In this document: one piece after another, positions 19,869-27,901 of the stretch
Position numbering within the stretch: position 1 is the first letter of the stretch
Layout: each line of letters opens with the position of its first letter
Assembly: GCA_964409905.1 (NCBI GenBank)
Contig: CAYPET010000009.1
Span: 1-64,000 of the forward strand
Direction: 5' to 3'
Source: JAGNRR01 sp964409905
GTDB taxonomy: Bacteria; Bacteroidota; Bacteroidia; Chitinophagales; Chitinophagaceae
Length of the DNA: 64,000 bases
Program-made: the position numbers and the translations under genes
Notes under the pieces: model-generated
Told to the model about the DNA's origin: nothing
Databases searched by the model: none
The model's input: the letters and a program-made list of their open reading frames with translations, nothing else

Positions 19869-20765
19869 CTAAACTTCAAAAGTCGAGCCTTCTAAAGCTA
19901 AATTTGTTGGCTGAAATACAGCTTTTGCCTCATGTATCAAGTTGTCGAGCTGTTTATACCGTGAAGAAAAATGACCAATAAGCAATGCCTTCACCTTAGC
20001 ATCGCGTGCAACTGTGGCGGCTTGCACTGACGTACTATGCAGTCTTGCTTCAGCCTTGCTCAAATGCTGATGCTCATAAGTAGCTTCGTGATACAACAGG
20101 TCTGCTTCTTTAATAATATCAAAATATTTTTCATGGGGGGCCGTATCAGCGGTATAAGCATACCGCAACGGTTTTTTTCCTGTTTTGGTTAGCCATTCAT
20201 TTTTTATCAGTTCCCCATCTTTACGTGTATAGTCAGCCCCTTCGGTTAATGCGCCATAGTAGTATTTCGGAATTTCATAATGCCGAACCTCCTCTGGCAA
20301 TAAAATACGTTTTCGCTGCTTTTCTGTAAATAAGAACCCGCAAGTCTCAATAGAGTGATGAACCGGAAAGCTTTCGATGCGCAGCGTATCTGAATCATAA
20401 AGACACTCAGATCTTTCAAAATTTAAATAATGAAAATGCAGAGTAAACGAAAGATCCTGCAATAATTGGATTTGAATAATCTGTTGTAAAGCTTCAGGAC
20501 AATAGATGTGCATCGGCGTTTTTCTGCCATACAGGGCCAGAGAATTCAAAAAACCAATCAGGCCAAAATAATGATCGCCATGTAAATGACTAATAAAAAT
20601 ATGATGAATCCGATTTCGCTTTACATGAAAGCGTTGCATCTGAATTTGTGTTGCTTCTCCACAATCTACAAGAAACAATTGCTCCTTAATGTTAACGAGC
20701 TGCGCAGTAGGATGTCTGCCATAGGCCGGCGTGGCAGAATTACTGCCTAATATTGTCACCGTCAT
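19869..20765 (-). CDS. rnz: Ribonuclease Z
   Basis: This is a 298-residue metallo-beta-lactamase-fold nuclease that trims tRNA 3' trailers. The zinc motif HLHGDH is at residues 60-65. The N-terminal GSNSATPAYGRHPTAQ and later HEATYEH and HSTSVQAA agree with the tRNase Z family, as does the length. Neither tRNA gene in this window (Ser, Cys) encodes its CCA end, consistent with a need for this enzyme plus CCA-adding enzyme. It overlaps plsC by 4 bp (ATGA type), so rnz is the last gene of an ung-plsC-rnz unit. Confidence 0.95.
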   Translation of the reverse strand: MTVTILGSNSATPAYGRHPTAQLVNIKEQLFLVDCGEATQIQMQRFHVKRNRIHHIFISHLHGDHYFGLIGFLNSLALYGRKTPMHIYCPEALQQIIQIQLLQDLSFTLHFHYLNFERSECLYDSDTLRIESFPVHHSIETCGFLFTEKQRKRILLPEEVRHYEIPKYYYGALTEGADYTRKDGELIKNEWLTKTGKKPLRYAYTADTAPHEKYFDIIKEADLLYHEATYEHQHLSKAEARLHSTSVQAATVARDAKVKALLIGHFSSRYKQLDNLIHEAKAVFQPTNLALEGSTFEV

Positions 20766-21499
20766 ACTGGTTGATTTTGCATGATAAATGATAGCATACT
20801 ATTACGAACTTCATCTTTTAGCACGTCGGCATTCTCATAATTTTTTACCTGTACGACATCCAGAAAATGAAAAGCAATTTTATGCGGCCATGCGTACATT
20901 TTTTTAGTAGGATGTAAAATATTCTTTGTACCTAAAATAACGGCAGGAATAATATCAGTTTGAGTGCTCAGTGCTAAGCGAAAAGCACCGTCCTTAAAAC
21001 TGGAAAGCGGTGCGGAACTTTTATTTCTGGTGCCCTCTGGGTATAGACACAAACTGAGACCTCTTGATAATACATCTTTCATTTGCTGAAAACTCTCATA
21101 ACGGCTTTTACGATCGCTTCTATCAACTAATATCGAACCCTGACTATAGATATAGCCAAATATCGGAATCTTTTTTAATTCGGCCTTGGCCAATGTTTTT
21201 GTTGCAACCGGTATACCTGGTGAGGAAACTGGGATATCCATAAAAGAACTATGATTAATGACAACAATATAATTTTTATCCTTTCGAAATTTTTCAAGAC
21301 CGTATCGTCTAACCGGGCAAAGAATCAATGGCATATAGATAGCCATCCAAATCTTATATGTTTTATGCAGGGCCGACGGGAATTGGTTTTCGTTCAGGAA
21401 TAACTTTAATAATAAAATGACAATAGCAACCCAAATCATCGTGAATGCAAACAATATTGCCATATAGATAAAATAAACTCTTGCAATAATTTCTTTCAT
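20762..21499 (-). CDS. plsC: 1-acyl-sn-glycerol-3-phosphate acyltransferase
   Basis: The product, about 245 residues, is a membrane acyltransferase that makes phosphatidic acid. Motif I NHSSFMD is at about 82-88 and motif III YPEGTRN at about 153-159. Two or three hydrophobic segments near the N-terminus (about 8-34 and 50-62) anchor it in the inner membrane. I use ATG at 21497-21499, just past the ung stop, instead of an upstream start inside ung, because the sequence MKEIIARVYF starts the recognisable domain. Confidence 0.93.
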   Translation of the reverse strand: MKEIIARVYFIYMAILFAFTMIWVAIVILLLKLFLNENQFPSALHKTYKIWMAIYMPLILCPVRRYGLEKFRKDKNYIVVINHSSFMDIPVSSPGIPVATKTLAKAELKKIPIFGYIYSQGSILVDRSDRKSRYESFQQMKDVLSRGLSLCLYPEGTRNKSSAPLSSFKDGAFRLALSTQTDIIPAVILGTKNILHPTKKMYAWPHKIAFHFLDVVQVKNYENADVLKDEVRNSMLSFIMQNQPV

Positions 21500-21501
21500 A
21501 A

Positions 21502-22179
21502 TTACTCCTTGATTTGCCAATCTATGGGCGGATATCCAAAGGTAGCCAAGCATTCGTTAGTTTTAGAAAAATGCTTACAACCAAAGAAACCATTATGTGC
21601 CGACAATGGCGAAGGATGTGCGGCGGTTAGTATCTTATGCTTATCTTGATTGATAAGCTGCAGTTTACTTTGAGCGAATTTGCCCCACAAAAGAAATATT
21701 AAATGGTCCTTCTTTTCGCTCAACTTCCGTATCACTGCATCTGTAAATGTAGCCCAGCCAATCTGCGCATGACTCATAGGCGCTGCATTAAGCAACGTCA
21801 ATGAGGCGTTTAACAAAAACACCCCTTGTTTGCTCCAATGACTCAAGTCACCATGAGTGGGTATTGTACATCCTATATCAACTTGTAATTCTTTGTAAAT
21901 ATTTCTTAGAGAAGGTGGTATAGTAATGCCTTTATTCACGCTAAAGCAAAGGCCATTGGCCTGTCCTTCACCATGATATGGGTCTTGTCCCATGATAACC
22001 ACTTTTACCTCATCAAAGGGAGTCAAATAAAAAGCATTAAAAATTTGTTTTTCTGGTGGGTAAATAATTTTTCCTGCCTGCTTTTCGGCTTCTAATCTTT
22101 TAATGAGTTGAATAAAATAGGGGCACTCAAACTCTTCAGCTAATACCTGCTTCCAAAGTTGCTCCATCTTCACCTCCAT
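21502..22179 (-). CDS. ung: Uracil-DNA glycosylase
   Basis: This is a family 1 UDG of about 225 residues. It carries the water-activating motif GQDPYHGEGQANGL, the motif LLNASLTL, and the DNA-intercalating loop HPSPLSAHNGFFGCKHF. The enzyme removes uracil from DNA to start base-excision repair. Several in-frame ATGs lie near the start (22218, 22179, 22167). I prefer 22179 (MEVKMEQLW) because family N-termini begin close to the LWKQVLAEEF segment. It heads the minus-strand ung-plsC-rnz unit. Confidence 0.95.
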   Translation of the reverse strand: MEVKMEQLWKQVLAEEFECPYFIQLIKRLEAEKQAGKIIYPPEKQIFNAFYLTPFDEVKVVIMGQDPYHGEGQANGLCFSVNKGITIPPSLRNIYKELQVDIGCTIPTHGDLSHWSKQGVFLLNASLTLLNAAPMSHAQIGWATFTDAVIRKLSEKKDHLIFLLWGKFAQSKLQLINQDKHKILTAAHPSPLSAHNGFFGCKHFSKTNECLATFGYPPIDWQIKE

Positions 22180-22328
22180 AAAATAAAAGTATGAAGTTAA
22201 GCGCATAATTCCGTCCAATCCACCAGTATCTGTATTACACCAATTCGTGTAAAATAAATGTCAATGCATTAATAGTGCTTGCCACTAAGCAAAACAAAAT
22301 TATATTTAGTTTATAAAAACACGGATTT

Positions 22329-22820
22329 ATGAAAAAAATGAAAATTTATTTAATGACTGCAATGCTAGGTGTTGCTTCATTGTCAATGGTATTCACTTCA
22401 TGTGAAACTGACGAGTGTGAAAAAGTTGTTTGTGAAAACAATGGAGTTTGTGACCCAGTTGATGGCAGTTGCGACTGTCCTGTAGGCTATGAAGGTACTA
22501 CTTGCGCTACTTTATCTCGAGATAAGTTTATTGGAACATATACCGGTTCTGAAGCTTGCACTATCGGCACTGATACTTATAGCATTCAGATTACAGCTAA
22601 CAGTAATGATATCAAATTTAATATTATTAATCTTTACAATCAATCTTTTACCGCTATTGCTGATGCCAATGGCAATTCATTCACAATACCTAGTCAAACT
22701 GTAGGAGCTGGTGTGACTGCCAGCGGTAGTGGATCTATTACCGGCAATTCTATTAGCATTACTTATACACTTACCGATGCTACTACAACTAATACTTGTA
22801 CCTATACTGGTACAAAATAG
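22329..22820 (+). CDS. Lipoprotein with one EGF-like module
   Basis: The 163-residue protein has a lipoprotein signal peptide ending FTSC (Cys25). A compact EGF-like module follows at residues 30-59, with cysteines at 30, 35, 41, 48, 50 and 59 and the ENNGVCDP and CPVGYEGTTC patterns. The remaining 100 residues are Thr/Ser/Asn-rich and probably beta-stranded, with one late pair of cysteines. Single EGF modules are seen in Bacteroidota surface proteins; function is unknown. The gene is monocistronic and ends at a clear terminator. Confidence 0.8.
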   Translation: MKKMKIYLMTAMLGVASLSMVFTSCETDECEKVVCENNGVCDPVDGSCDCPVGYEGTTCATLSRDKFIGTYTGSEACTIGTDTYSIQITANSNDIKFNIINLYNQSFTAIADANGNSFTIPSQTVGAGVTASGSGSITGNSISITYTLTDATTTNTCTYTGTK

Positions 22821-22843
22821 TTTTATGCATTTATAAATGTAGA

Positions 22844-22868
22844 GCCACCCATAATGGGTGGCTTTTTT
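22844..22868 (+). terminator. Terminator after the EGF-like lipoprotein
   Basis: GCCACCC and GGGTGGC flank a five-base loop and are followed by TTTTTT. It lies 23 bp after the stop codon. Confidence 0.9.
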
Positions 22869-22875
22869 AGTTCAA

Positions 22876-22908
22876 TAAAAAAAGCTGCCTCAACGGCAGC
22901 TTTTCTAT
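22876..22908 (-). terminator. Terminator of the small lipoprotein pair
   Basis: Read on the minus strand, GCTGCC and GGCAGC flank a five-base loop and are followed by seven Ts. It lies just after the stop codon of the minus-strand lipoprotein ending at 22926 and is back to back with the plus-strand terminator. Confidence 0.85.
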
Positions 22909-22925
22909 AAACGTGTTTCAGTAAT

Positions 22926-23372
22926 TTATTTATCGCCCATCTTGGGTTTACCACCACCAATGGTAGTACCAGATTGGGTATTATCAGTGTTACCGCCCAT
23001 TTTAGGTTTGCCATCACCAACTGTATTAGCGTTGCCGCCACCCATTTTAGGTTTGCCATTCCCGATAGTTTCCTTCTTTGGTTCCGGTGTAGGTTGTGTG
23101 GCTTTTTTAGTAGTTGTAGGCTTTGGAGCCGGAGCTGTAATTACTCGAGCAGGTTTATTTGCTTCAGCTACCAAAATACTATCAGCTTTAGCTGCTGCCA
23201 TAGTCATAATGCTATTATCACATTCCTGCTGAAGATTGTTTTTGACTTCTGCAACTTTTTGCTCTACCAATGCATCGATTTCAGCATCAGTAGGTTGTTT
23301 AGCTTCGTTTTGGCAGGCAGCAAGAGAAATCAGTGCTGCACCTATTATCAAAATATGTTTATTTTTTTTCAT
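22926..23372 (-). CDS. Small lipoprotein with GKPKMG repeats
   Basis: The 148-residue protein begins with a lipoprotein signal peptide ending LAAC (Cys20). Residues about 28-70 form an acidic helical region ending AKADSILVAEA. A Pro/Thr/Lys-rich linker leads to a C-terminal tail (about 100-148) holding three copies of T-I/V-G-x-GKPKMG separated by Asn/Thr/Gly spacers. The N-terminal half resembles the protein encoded directly upstream, so the two are probably duplicates. I do not recognise a named family. Confidence 0.75.
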   Translation of the reverse strand: MKKNKHILIIGAALISLAACQNEAKQPTDAEIDALVEQKVAEVKNNLQQECDNSIMTMAAAKADSILVAEANKPARVITAPAPKPTTTKKATQPTPEPKKETIGNGKPKMGGGNANTVGDGKPKMGGNTDNTQSGTTIGGGKPKMGDK

Positions 23373-23397
23373 TACTTAAGTTTTAAATATTAGGAGA

Positions 23398-23637
23398 TTA
23401 TTGCGCTCCGGCCGCTGCTTTACGAGCTGCCAATATAGAGTCTGTTTTAGCTTTTAATTCAGTGGTGATACGCGCCTCACAATTGGCGGCATATTCTTCA
23501 TTGGCCTTTTCAATCAGAACCGCCGATTTTTCCTGTACTTTAAGATCAAGCGCTGCCTGATCAACCTGTGCTTCCTGACAAGCCGCCATGCCAATGCAGA
23601 CTAGTGCAATGGATAACATTTGTGGTATTCTTTTCAT
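23398..23637 (-). CDS. Small lipoprotein, paralogue of its neighbour
   Basis: This protein, about 79 residues, has a lipoprotein signal peptide ending GMAAC (Cys about 20) and a helical, charged body that ends AKTDSILAARKAAAGAQ. The pattern of body residues (LxxxVQEKxAxxxxxxNxE, then AKxDSIL) parallels the next gene, which adds a repeat tail. I start at ATG 23635-23637 because it gives a proper signal peptide; an upstream in-frame start would place 15 extra residues before it. It probably shares a transcript with the downstream paralogue (25-bp gap). Function is unknown. Confidence 0.7.
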   Translation of the reverse strand: MKRIPQMLSIALVCIGMAACQEAQVDQAALDLKVQEKSAVLIEKANEEYAANCEARITTELKAKTDSILAARKAAAGAQ

Positions 23638-23862
23638 AATATCTCTCTTTGTAATTCCAAAAGTAAAAAATAGGCTGTTCAAAAACGAATGTTATTTTAA
23701 AAGCAGTGGTTAAAACAAACAAATCCCATTAGCTATTCTATACAGTACGAATCAAAAGCAGAACCCAGAGAAGCACCTACTGACTCCTGCATGTAATGCT
23801 AGAATTAATTAAGGACTTATACACATTGGCCGCTTAATACCGAAATAAACTTTTTATACTTT

Positions 23863-23870
23863 TATATTTG
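23863..23870 (+). promoter_or_regulatory. -7 promoter element of prs
   Basis: TATATTTG matches TAnnTTTG exactly, 24 bp before the prs ATG at 23895. It also overlaps the TTG that would begin an N-terminally extended prs, which supports the later start. Confidence 0.55.
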
Positions 23871-23894
23871 TCCCCATTACACAATCATTACTAT

Positions 23895-24857
23895 ATGCGC
23901 TCTGAAATACAAATATTCTCCGGCAATGCGACACCTGAGTTGGCAAAGGCTATTGCTGAACATTCTGGAATTCCATTAGGCAACTTACAAATCCAAAAGT
24001 TTAGCGACGGAGAGTTTCAACCAATTTTTGAAGAGAGCGTTCGGGGTGATTATGTTTTTTTAGTGCAAAGTACCTATGCCCCTTCAGACAATCTGATGGA
24101 ACTTTTGTTAATGATGGATGCTGCGCGCAGAGCATCTGCCGGTTATATTACAGCGGTCATTCCATATTTTGGTTTTGCTCGTCAGGACAGAAAAGACAAA
24201 CCCAGGGTTTCAATTGCCTCAAAACTTTGTGCTAACTTGATAGCAAAAGCAGGAGCCAATCGCATCATGACCATGGATTTACATGCACCGCAAATTCAGG
24301 GCTTTTTTGATATACCGGTTGATCATTTAGATAGTTCTGCTATCTTTATCCCTTATATCGAAGATTTGCAAATAGAAGATTTATGTTTTGCCAGTCCCGA
24401 TGTTGGAAGCACCAATCGCGTTCGCGAGGTTGCGACTTATTTTAATGCGGAAATGGTTATTTGTGACAAGCAACGAAAAAGAGCGAATGAAGTAGCCTCG
24501 ATGACTGTAATTGGCGATGTAACCGGAAAAAATATCGTATTGATAGATGATATTTGCGATACAGCTGGCACACTTACTCGAAGTGCGGCTATGTTAATAG
24601 AGCGCGGAGCTAAAAGCGTTCGCGCATTTTGTACCCACCCTGTATTAAGTGGCAATGCTTACGAAAACATCGAAAACTCAGTCCTTACTGAACTCGTTGT
24701 GTGCGATACCATTCCACTAAAGAAACAGTCTAGCAAAATAAAAGTGGTGAGCACTGCTGCCCTTTTCTCCGTTGCCATTCGTAACATGTTTGAGAATAAA
24801 TCAATAAGCTCATTATTCATACATAGCAGCAGTAAAAAAGCCGAAATAATAAGCTAA
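23895..24857 (+). CDS. prs: Ribose-phosphate pyrophosphokinase
   Basis: The product, about 320 residues, makes PRPP from ribose 5-phosphate and ATP for purine, pyrimidine, His and Trp synthesis. Visible motifs are the N-terminal IFSGNATPELA, the metal/ATP segment TMDLHAPQIQGFFD, and the PRPP-binding loop IVLIDDICDTAGTL. I start at ATG 23895 (MRSEIQIFSGN). The upstream TTG at 23868 lies within the -7 promoter element. The gene is followed by rplY with its own promoter. Confidence 0.96.
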   Translation: MRSEIQIFSGNATPELAKAIAEHSGIPLGNLQIQKFSDGEFQPIFEESVRGDYVFLVQSTYAPSDNLMELLLMMDAARRASAGYITAVIPYFGFARQDRKDKPRVSIASKLCANLIAKAGANRIMTMDLHAPQIQGFFDIPVDHLDSSAIFIPYIEDLQIEDLCFASPDVGSTNRVREVATYFNAEMVICDKQRKRANEVASMTVIGDVTGKNIVLIDDICDTAGTLTRSAAMLIERGAKSVRAFCTHPVLSGNAYENIENSVLTELVVCDTIPLKKQSSKIKVVSTAALFSVAIRNMFENKSISSLFIHSSSKKAEIIS

Positions 24858-24903
24858 CTAGCGTTAATTGTTCGTTTTGGACTGTTAGAAACCTCATGAA
24901 TCC

Positions 24904-24933
24904 TTGGCAGATTGTCATATTTGACTATCTTTG
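24904..24933 (+). promoter_or_regulatory. Promoter of the L25 gene
   Basis: TTG at 24904-24906 is followed after 19 bp by TATCTTTG (24926-24933), matching the Bacteroidota -33/-7 pattern TTG-N(17-23)-TAnnTTTG. The ATG is 24 bp downstream. Confidence 0.65.
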
Positions 24934-24957
24934 CGCTCCATTTAAAAAATCTAAATA

Positions 24958-25599
24958 ATGAAAAGTATTACTATTAAAGGACAACTTAGAAGCGAAACTG
25001 GGAAAAAAGCCTCTCGCCAGCTACGTTCTGAGGGTCAAGTGCCTGCAGTAATTTACGGAGGTAATGAAACAATCCATTTTTATGCATCACCACTTGAATT
25101 TCGTGATATTGTTTATACCAGCGAGTTTATGTTGGCAAACATAGAAATTGGAGATAAGTCTTATAAATGTATTTTGAAAGATTTACAATTTCACAAGATT
25201 ACAGATAAGGTATCCCATATTGACTTTTTGGAGCTTGTAGAAGGCAAAAAAGTTATTGCCAATATCCCATTGAACTTTGTAGGTACTTCTAAAGGTGTAC
25301 GCCAAGGTGGTAGATTTGTTGTGAAAATGAATACAATTAAAGTACGCACATTGCCTAAAAATCTTGTGGAACAAATCAATGTGGATATCACAAACTTATT
25401 AATCGGCAGAAATCTACGTATTTCTGATGTCGTTTTTGAAGATGCTGAAATTATGCACTCATCGCGTATCCCAGTATGTTCAGTTGTTACAACGCGTGTG
25501 TTGAAACAAGCTGCAAATGCCGGAGGTGCAGCTGTTGGTATGGATGATGACGAAATGGAAGGCGAAGAAGGCACAACAGAAGAAGCAGCAGCAGAATAG
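24958..25599 (+). CDS. rplY: Large-subunit ribosomal protein L25 (Ctc form)
   Basis: This is the long, two-domain (Ctc/TL5) form at 213 residues. The N-terminal 5S rRNA-binding domain (about 1-92) begins MKSITIKGQLR and has ASRQLRSEGQVPAVIYGG. The C-terminal beta domain (about 100-185) contains VEGKKVIANIPLNFVGTSKGV. A low-complexity acidic tail (about 190-213) ends the protein. Its own promoter and terminator make it monocistronic. Confidence 0.96.
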   Translation: MKSITIKGQLRSETGKKASRQLRSEGQVPAVIYGGNETIHFYASPLEFRDIVYTSEFMLANIEIGDKSYKCILKDLQFHKITDKVSHIDFLELVEGKKVIANIPLNFVGTSKGVRQGGRFVVKMNTIKVRTLPKNLVEQINVDITNLLIGRNLRISDVVFEDAEIMHSSRIPVCSVVTTRVLKQAANAGGAAVGMDDDEMEGEEGTTEEAAAE

Positions 25600-25614
25600 A
25601 AGCCAATCTTTTAG

Positions 25615-25650
25615 AAAAAAAACCACCGAAACAGTTTCGGTGGTTTTTTT
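25615..25650 (+). terminator. Terminator of the L25 gene
   Basis: ACCACCGAAA and TTTCGGTGGT pair around a CAG loop and are followed by seven or more Ts; an A-run on the 5' side makes it potentially bidirectional. Confidence 0.93.
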
Positions 25651-25710
25651 ATGAATTAAATAGAAATTTAAAGAGATGTAAGACGTCTATTACAAGTAAA
25701 TTTACAGCCA

Positions 25711-26844
25711 ATGAAAATAGGTATCGTTTGCTATCCAACCTTTGGTGGCAGTGGTGTTTTAGCCACCGAATTAGGAAAAGCTCTGGCAGATAAAGGGCAC
25801 TGTGTGCACTTCATCACCTATCAACAACCTGTTCGGTTGGACACTTTTCATCCGAATATTTTTTATCACGAAGTTTCTGTGCCAACCTATCCCCTTTTTG
25901 ATTTTCCGCCTTATGAAATAGCCTTGGCAAGTACCATGGTTGATATTATCCTAAATCAGAATCTTGATTTGCTGCATGTCCATTATGCCATACCGCATGC
26001 ATCAGCCGCATTCATGGCACAGCAAATAGTTAAAACAAAAGGCATCAACACACCATTCATTACCACTTTACACGGTACTGATATCACCTTGGTTGGTAAG
26101 GATAAAACTTATGAACCAGTTGTAACCTTCTCTATGAATAATTCAAATGCTATTACGGCTGTATCGCAAAACCTAAAGGAGGAAACCCTAAGTCATTTTG
26201 AAATTACACAAGACATTCATGTAATCAATAATTTTGTTGACATTAAACGTTTTCAGTACTCGGATAAAGAACACTTTAAAAAAATCATAGCACCGAATGG
26301 TGAAAAAATTATTGCCCATGTTTCAAACTTCAGAAAGGTAAAAAGAGTACAAGATGCCATTCAAGCTTTTGCCATGATCCGAAAAGAGGTGCCGGCCAAA
26401 ATGTTATTAATTGGGGATGGGCCCGAACGTCCAAATATGGAACAACTTTGTCGTGATTTGGGCACCTGTGGTGATATAAGTTTTTTGGGTAAGCAAGAAA
26501 AAATGGAGGAATTGCTTAGCATAGCTGATTTATTTATGCTGCCAAGCGAATACGAAAGCTTTGGCTTAGCAGCACTAGAGGCTATGGCCTGCCGCGTTCC
26601 TGTGATATCATCCAATGCCGGTGGCATTCCGGAAATCAATATTCATGGTGAGACAGGCTACCTGGTAGATGTAGGTGATGTTGATTCATTGGCAAAATTT
26701 GCATTGGAATTATTGCTTAATGAACAGAAACTGAACCAGTTTAAAGAAAATGCCATTAAGCAAGCCAAGAAATTTGCCATTGAAAATATCGTGCCCCAAT
26801 ATGAGCGTTTGTATGAAGATGTGCTTGCAGCAGTAATCGTTTAA
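25711..26844 (+). CDS. bshA: N-acetyl-alpha-D-glucosaminyl L-malate synthase BshA
   Basis: The 377-residue GT-B glycosyltransferase (family GT4) begins MKIGIVCYPTFGGSGVLATELG, the diagnostic BshA N-terminus. It also has LLHVHYAIPHA, LHGTDITLVG and the donor-site SEYESFGLAALEAMA. It catalyses the first step of bacillithiol synthesis, joining UDP-GlcNAc to L-malate; bacillithiol is the low-molecular-weight thiol of many Bacteroidota. bshB and bshC are not in the window. It converges with gtrA, the two 3' ends overlapping by 4 bp. Confidence 0.94.
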   Translation: MKIGIVCYPTFGGSGVLATELGKALADKGHCVHFITYQQPVRLDTFHPNIFYHEVSVPTYPLFDFPPYEIALASTMVDIILNQNLDLLHVHYAIPHASAAFMAQQIVKTKGINTPFITTLHGTDITLVGKDKTYEPVVTFSMNNSNAITAVSQNLKEETLSHFEITQDIHVINNFVDIKRFQYSDKEHFKKIIAPNGEKIIAHVSNFRKVKRVQDAIQAFAMIRKEVPAKMLLIGDGPERPNMEQLCRDLGTCGDISFLGKQEKMEELLSIADLFMLPSEYESFGLAALEAMACRVPVISSNAGGIPEINIHGETGYLVDVGDVDSLAKFALELLLNEQKLNQFKENAIKQAKKFAIENIVPQYERLYEDVLAAVIV

Positions 26845-27359
26845 CGGTCAAGAGAGTCACTTGACCTTGGCGCATTCGCCCCTCTTACCTGAAACGAAAA
26901 ATACAACTGCATAAAGTAGCTATAAAAGGTTACGAGTACAGTTGTCAAAATTTTTGATACTACCGGATCCCACTCAAGACCAAAAATAAAAAGCTTCATA
27001 AACAAATAGCTAATGCCAAAACAGCTGCTCACGGTAAGGCCGTATCGAAATAACTGAACGCGACCACGCAACATCGATTCTTTGAATACGACCCATTTAT
27101 TTAAGCCAAAGCCTAAAGGAAAACTGACCAAGAAGGCTATCACGTGGGCAGCAATCTCCTTGCTAATTTCGACAATCCCAAAAAAACTAATTAACTCCGT
27201 TTCGAAGATAAAATAGAGAAAAAAATAGTACACAAAAAAATCGACAAGCACGGTTGTGCCTCCACACACGGCATATTTGAAAGTGTTCAGCGGTATAAAC
27301 CGAAGAAAAGGGAAATAAAAAAATTCTATGAATGAATTTATAGCCTTTCGAATAGCCAT
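26841..27359 (-). CDS. GtrA-family membrane protein
   Basis: This is a 172-residue polytopic protein with four predicted helices (about 22-45, 58-78, 95-115 and 125-150). It carries the GtrA-type FLVSFPLGFGLNKWVVF segment between helices 2 and 3. GtrA proteins help move polyprenyl-linked sugars, or are associated with cell-surface polysaccharide synthesis. No partner glycosyltransferase is adjacent on this strand. It follows the lipoprotein gene upstream with a 21-bp gap and may be co-transcribed with it. Confidence 0.88.
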   Translation of the reverse strand: MAIRKAINSFIEFFYFPFLRFIPLNTFKYAVCGGTTVLVDFFVYYFFLYFIFETELISFFGIVEISKEIAAHVIAFLVSFPLGFGLNKWVVFKESMLRGRVQLFRYGLTVSSCFGISYLFMKLFIFGLEWDPVVSKILTTVLVTFYSYFMQLYFSFQVRGANAPRSSDSLDR

Positions 27360-27380
27360 TAGATCAAGAAAGTAATTAGC

Positions 27381-27833
27381 TTATTCTCCTGGTTCGTCAA
27401 ATGGTGTAAAATGATATTCAATTGTATTATCGATTGTACGAAGCCAAAGGTCTTTTTCTTTTAATTTCAAAATGTGATATTCATCCACACTATCTGTTAC
27501 ACCATTTACATTGGTTCTGGTTACAGCCAATTTTTTATCGTCATCATATAATTCCCAAGTTCCATTAACATTTTCGGCTACTAGGGTAAGCGGGTCAATA
27601 ATGGTTACATTATATGATCCACTTTCATAAATATAGTGTTTCTGTTTAGCAAAAAAAGGATCGTTGGCACGCTCTACGCCATTCACCGTAACACTCTGAA
27701 TCCTCCATGAGTTTGCCAGTCTTTTTGTCTTTGACCGAAAACTCATACCCGGGCCTTGTTCGTACTTGCTACATGAAGAAAGTACAACCGCTATTAAACA
27801 AACGCCTAAAATTGCTAAAATATTTCTTTTCAT
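27381..27833 (-). CDS. Lipocalin-like small lipoprotein
   Basis: The 150-residue product has a lipoprotein signal peptide ending VLSSC (Cys about 21) and a beta-rich body beginning ANSWRIQSVTVNGVE and including NGTWELYDDDKKLAVT. This is the pattern of small Bacteroidota lipoproteins annotated as lipocalin-like. No specific ligand or role can be read. It precedes gtrA on the same strand. Confidence 0.7.
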   Translation of the reverse strand: MKRNILAILGVCLIAVVLSSCSKYEQGPGMSFRSKTKRLANSWRIQSVTVNGVERANDPFFAKQKHYIYESGSYNVTIIDPLTLVAENVNGTWELYDDDKKLAVTRTNVNGVTDSVDEYHILKLKEKDLWLRTIDNTIEYHFTPFDEPGE

Positions 27834-27901
27834 AAAAGATTTATTGCACTAAAGTAAACGATATTTTTCTTTTTTGGTTCCCTTATCATTAAAAAATAAT
27901 A

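Noticed and set aside
23817..23825. A DnaA-box-like TTATACACA upstream of prs
   Set aside because: It is a single copy with no cluster of boxes, no AT-rich unwinding repeat and no dnaA gene nearby, so it does not indicate an origin.
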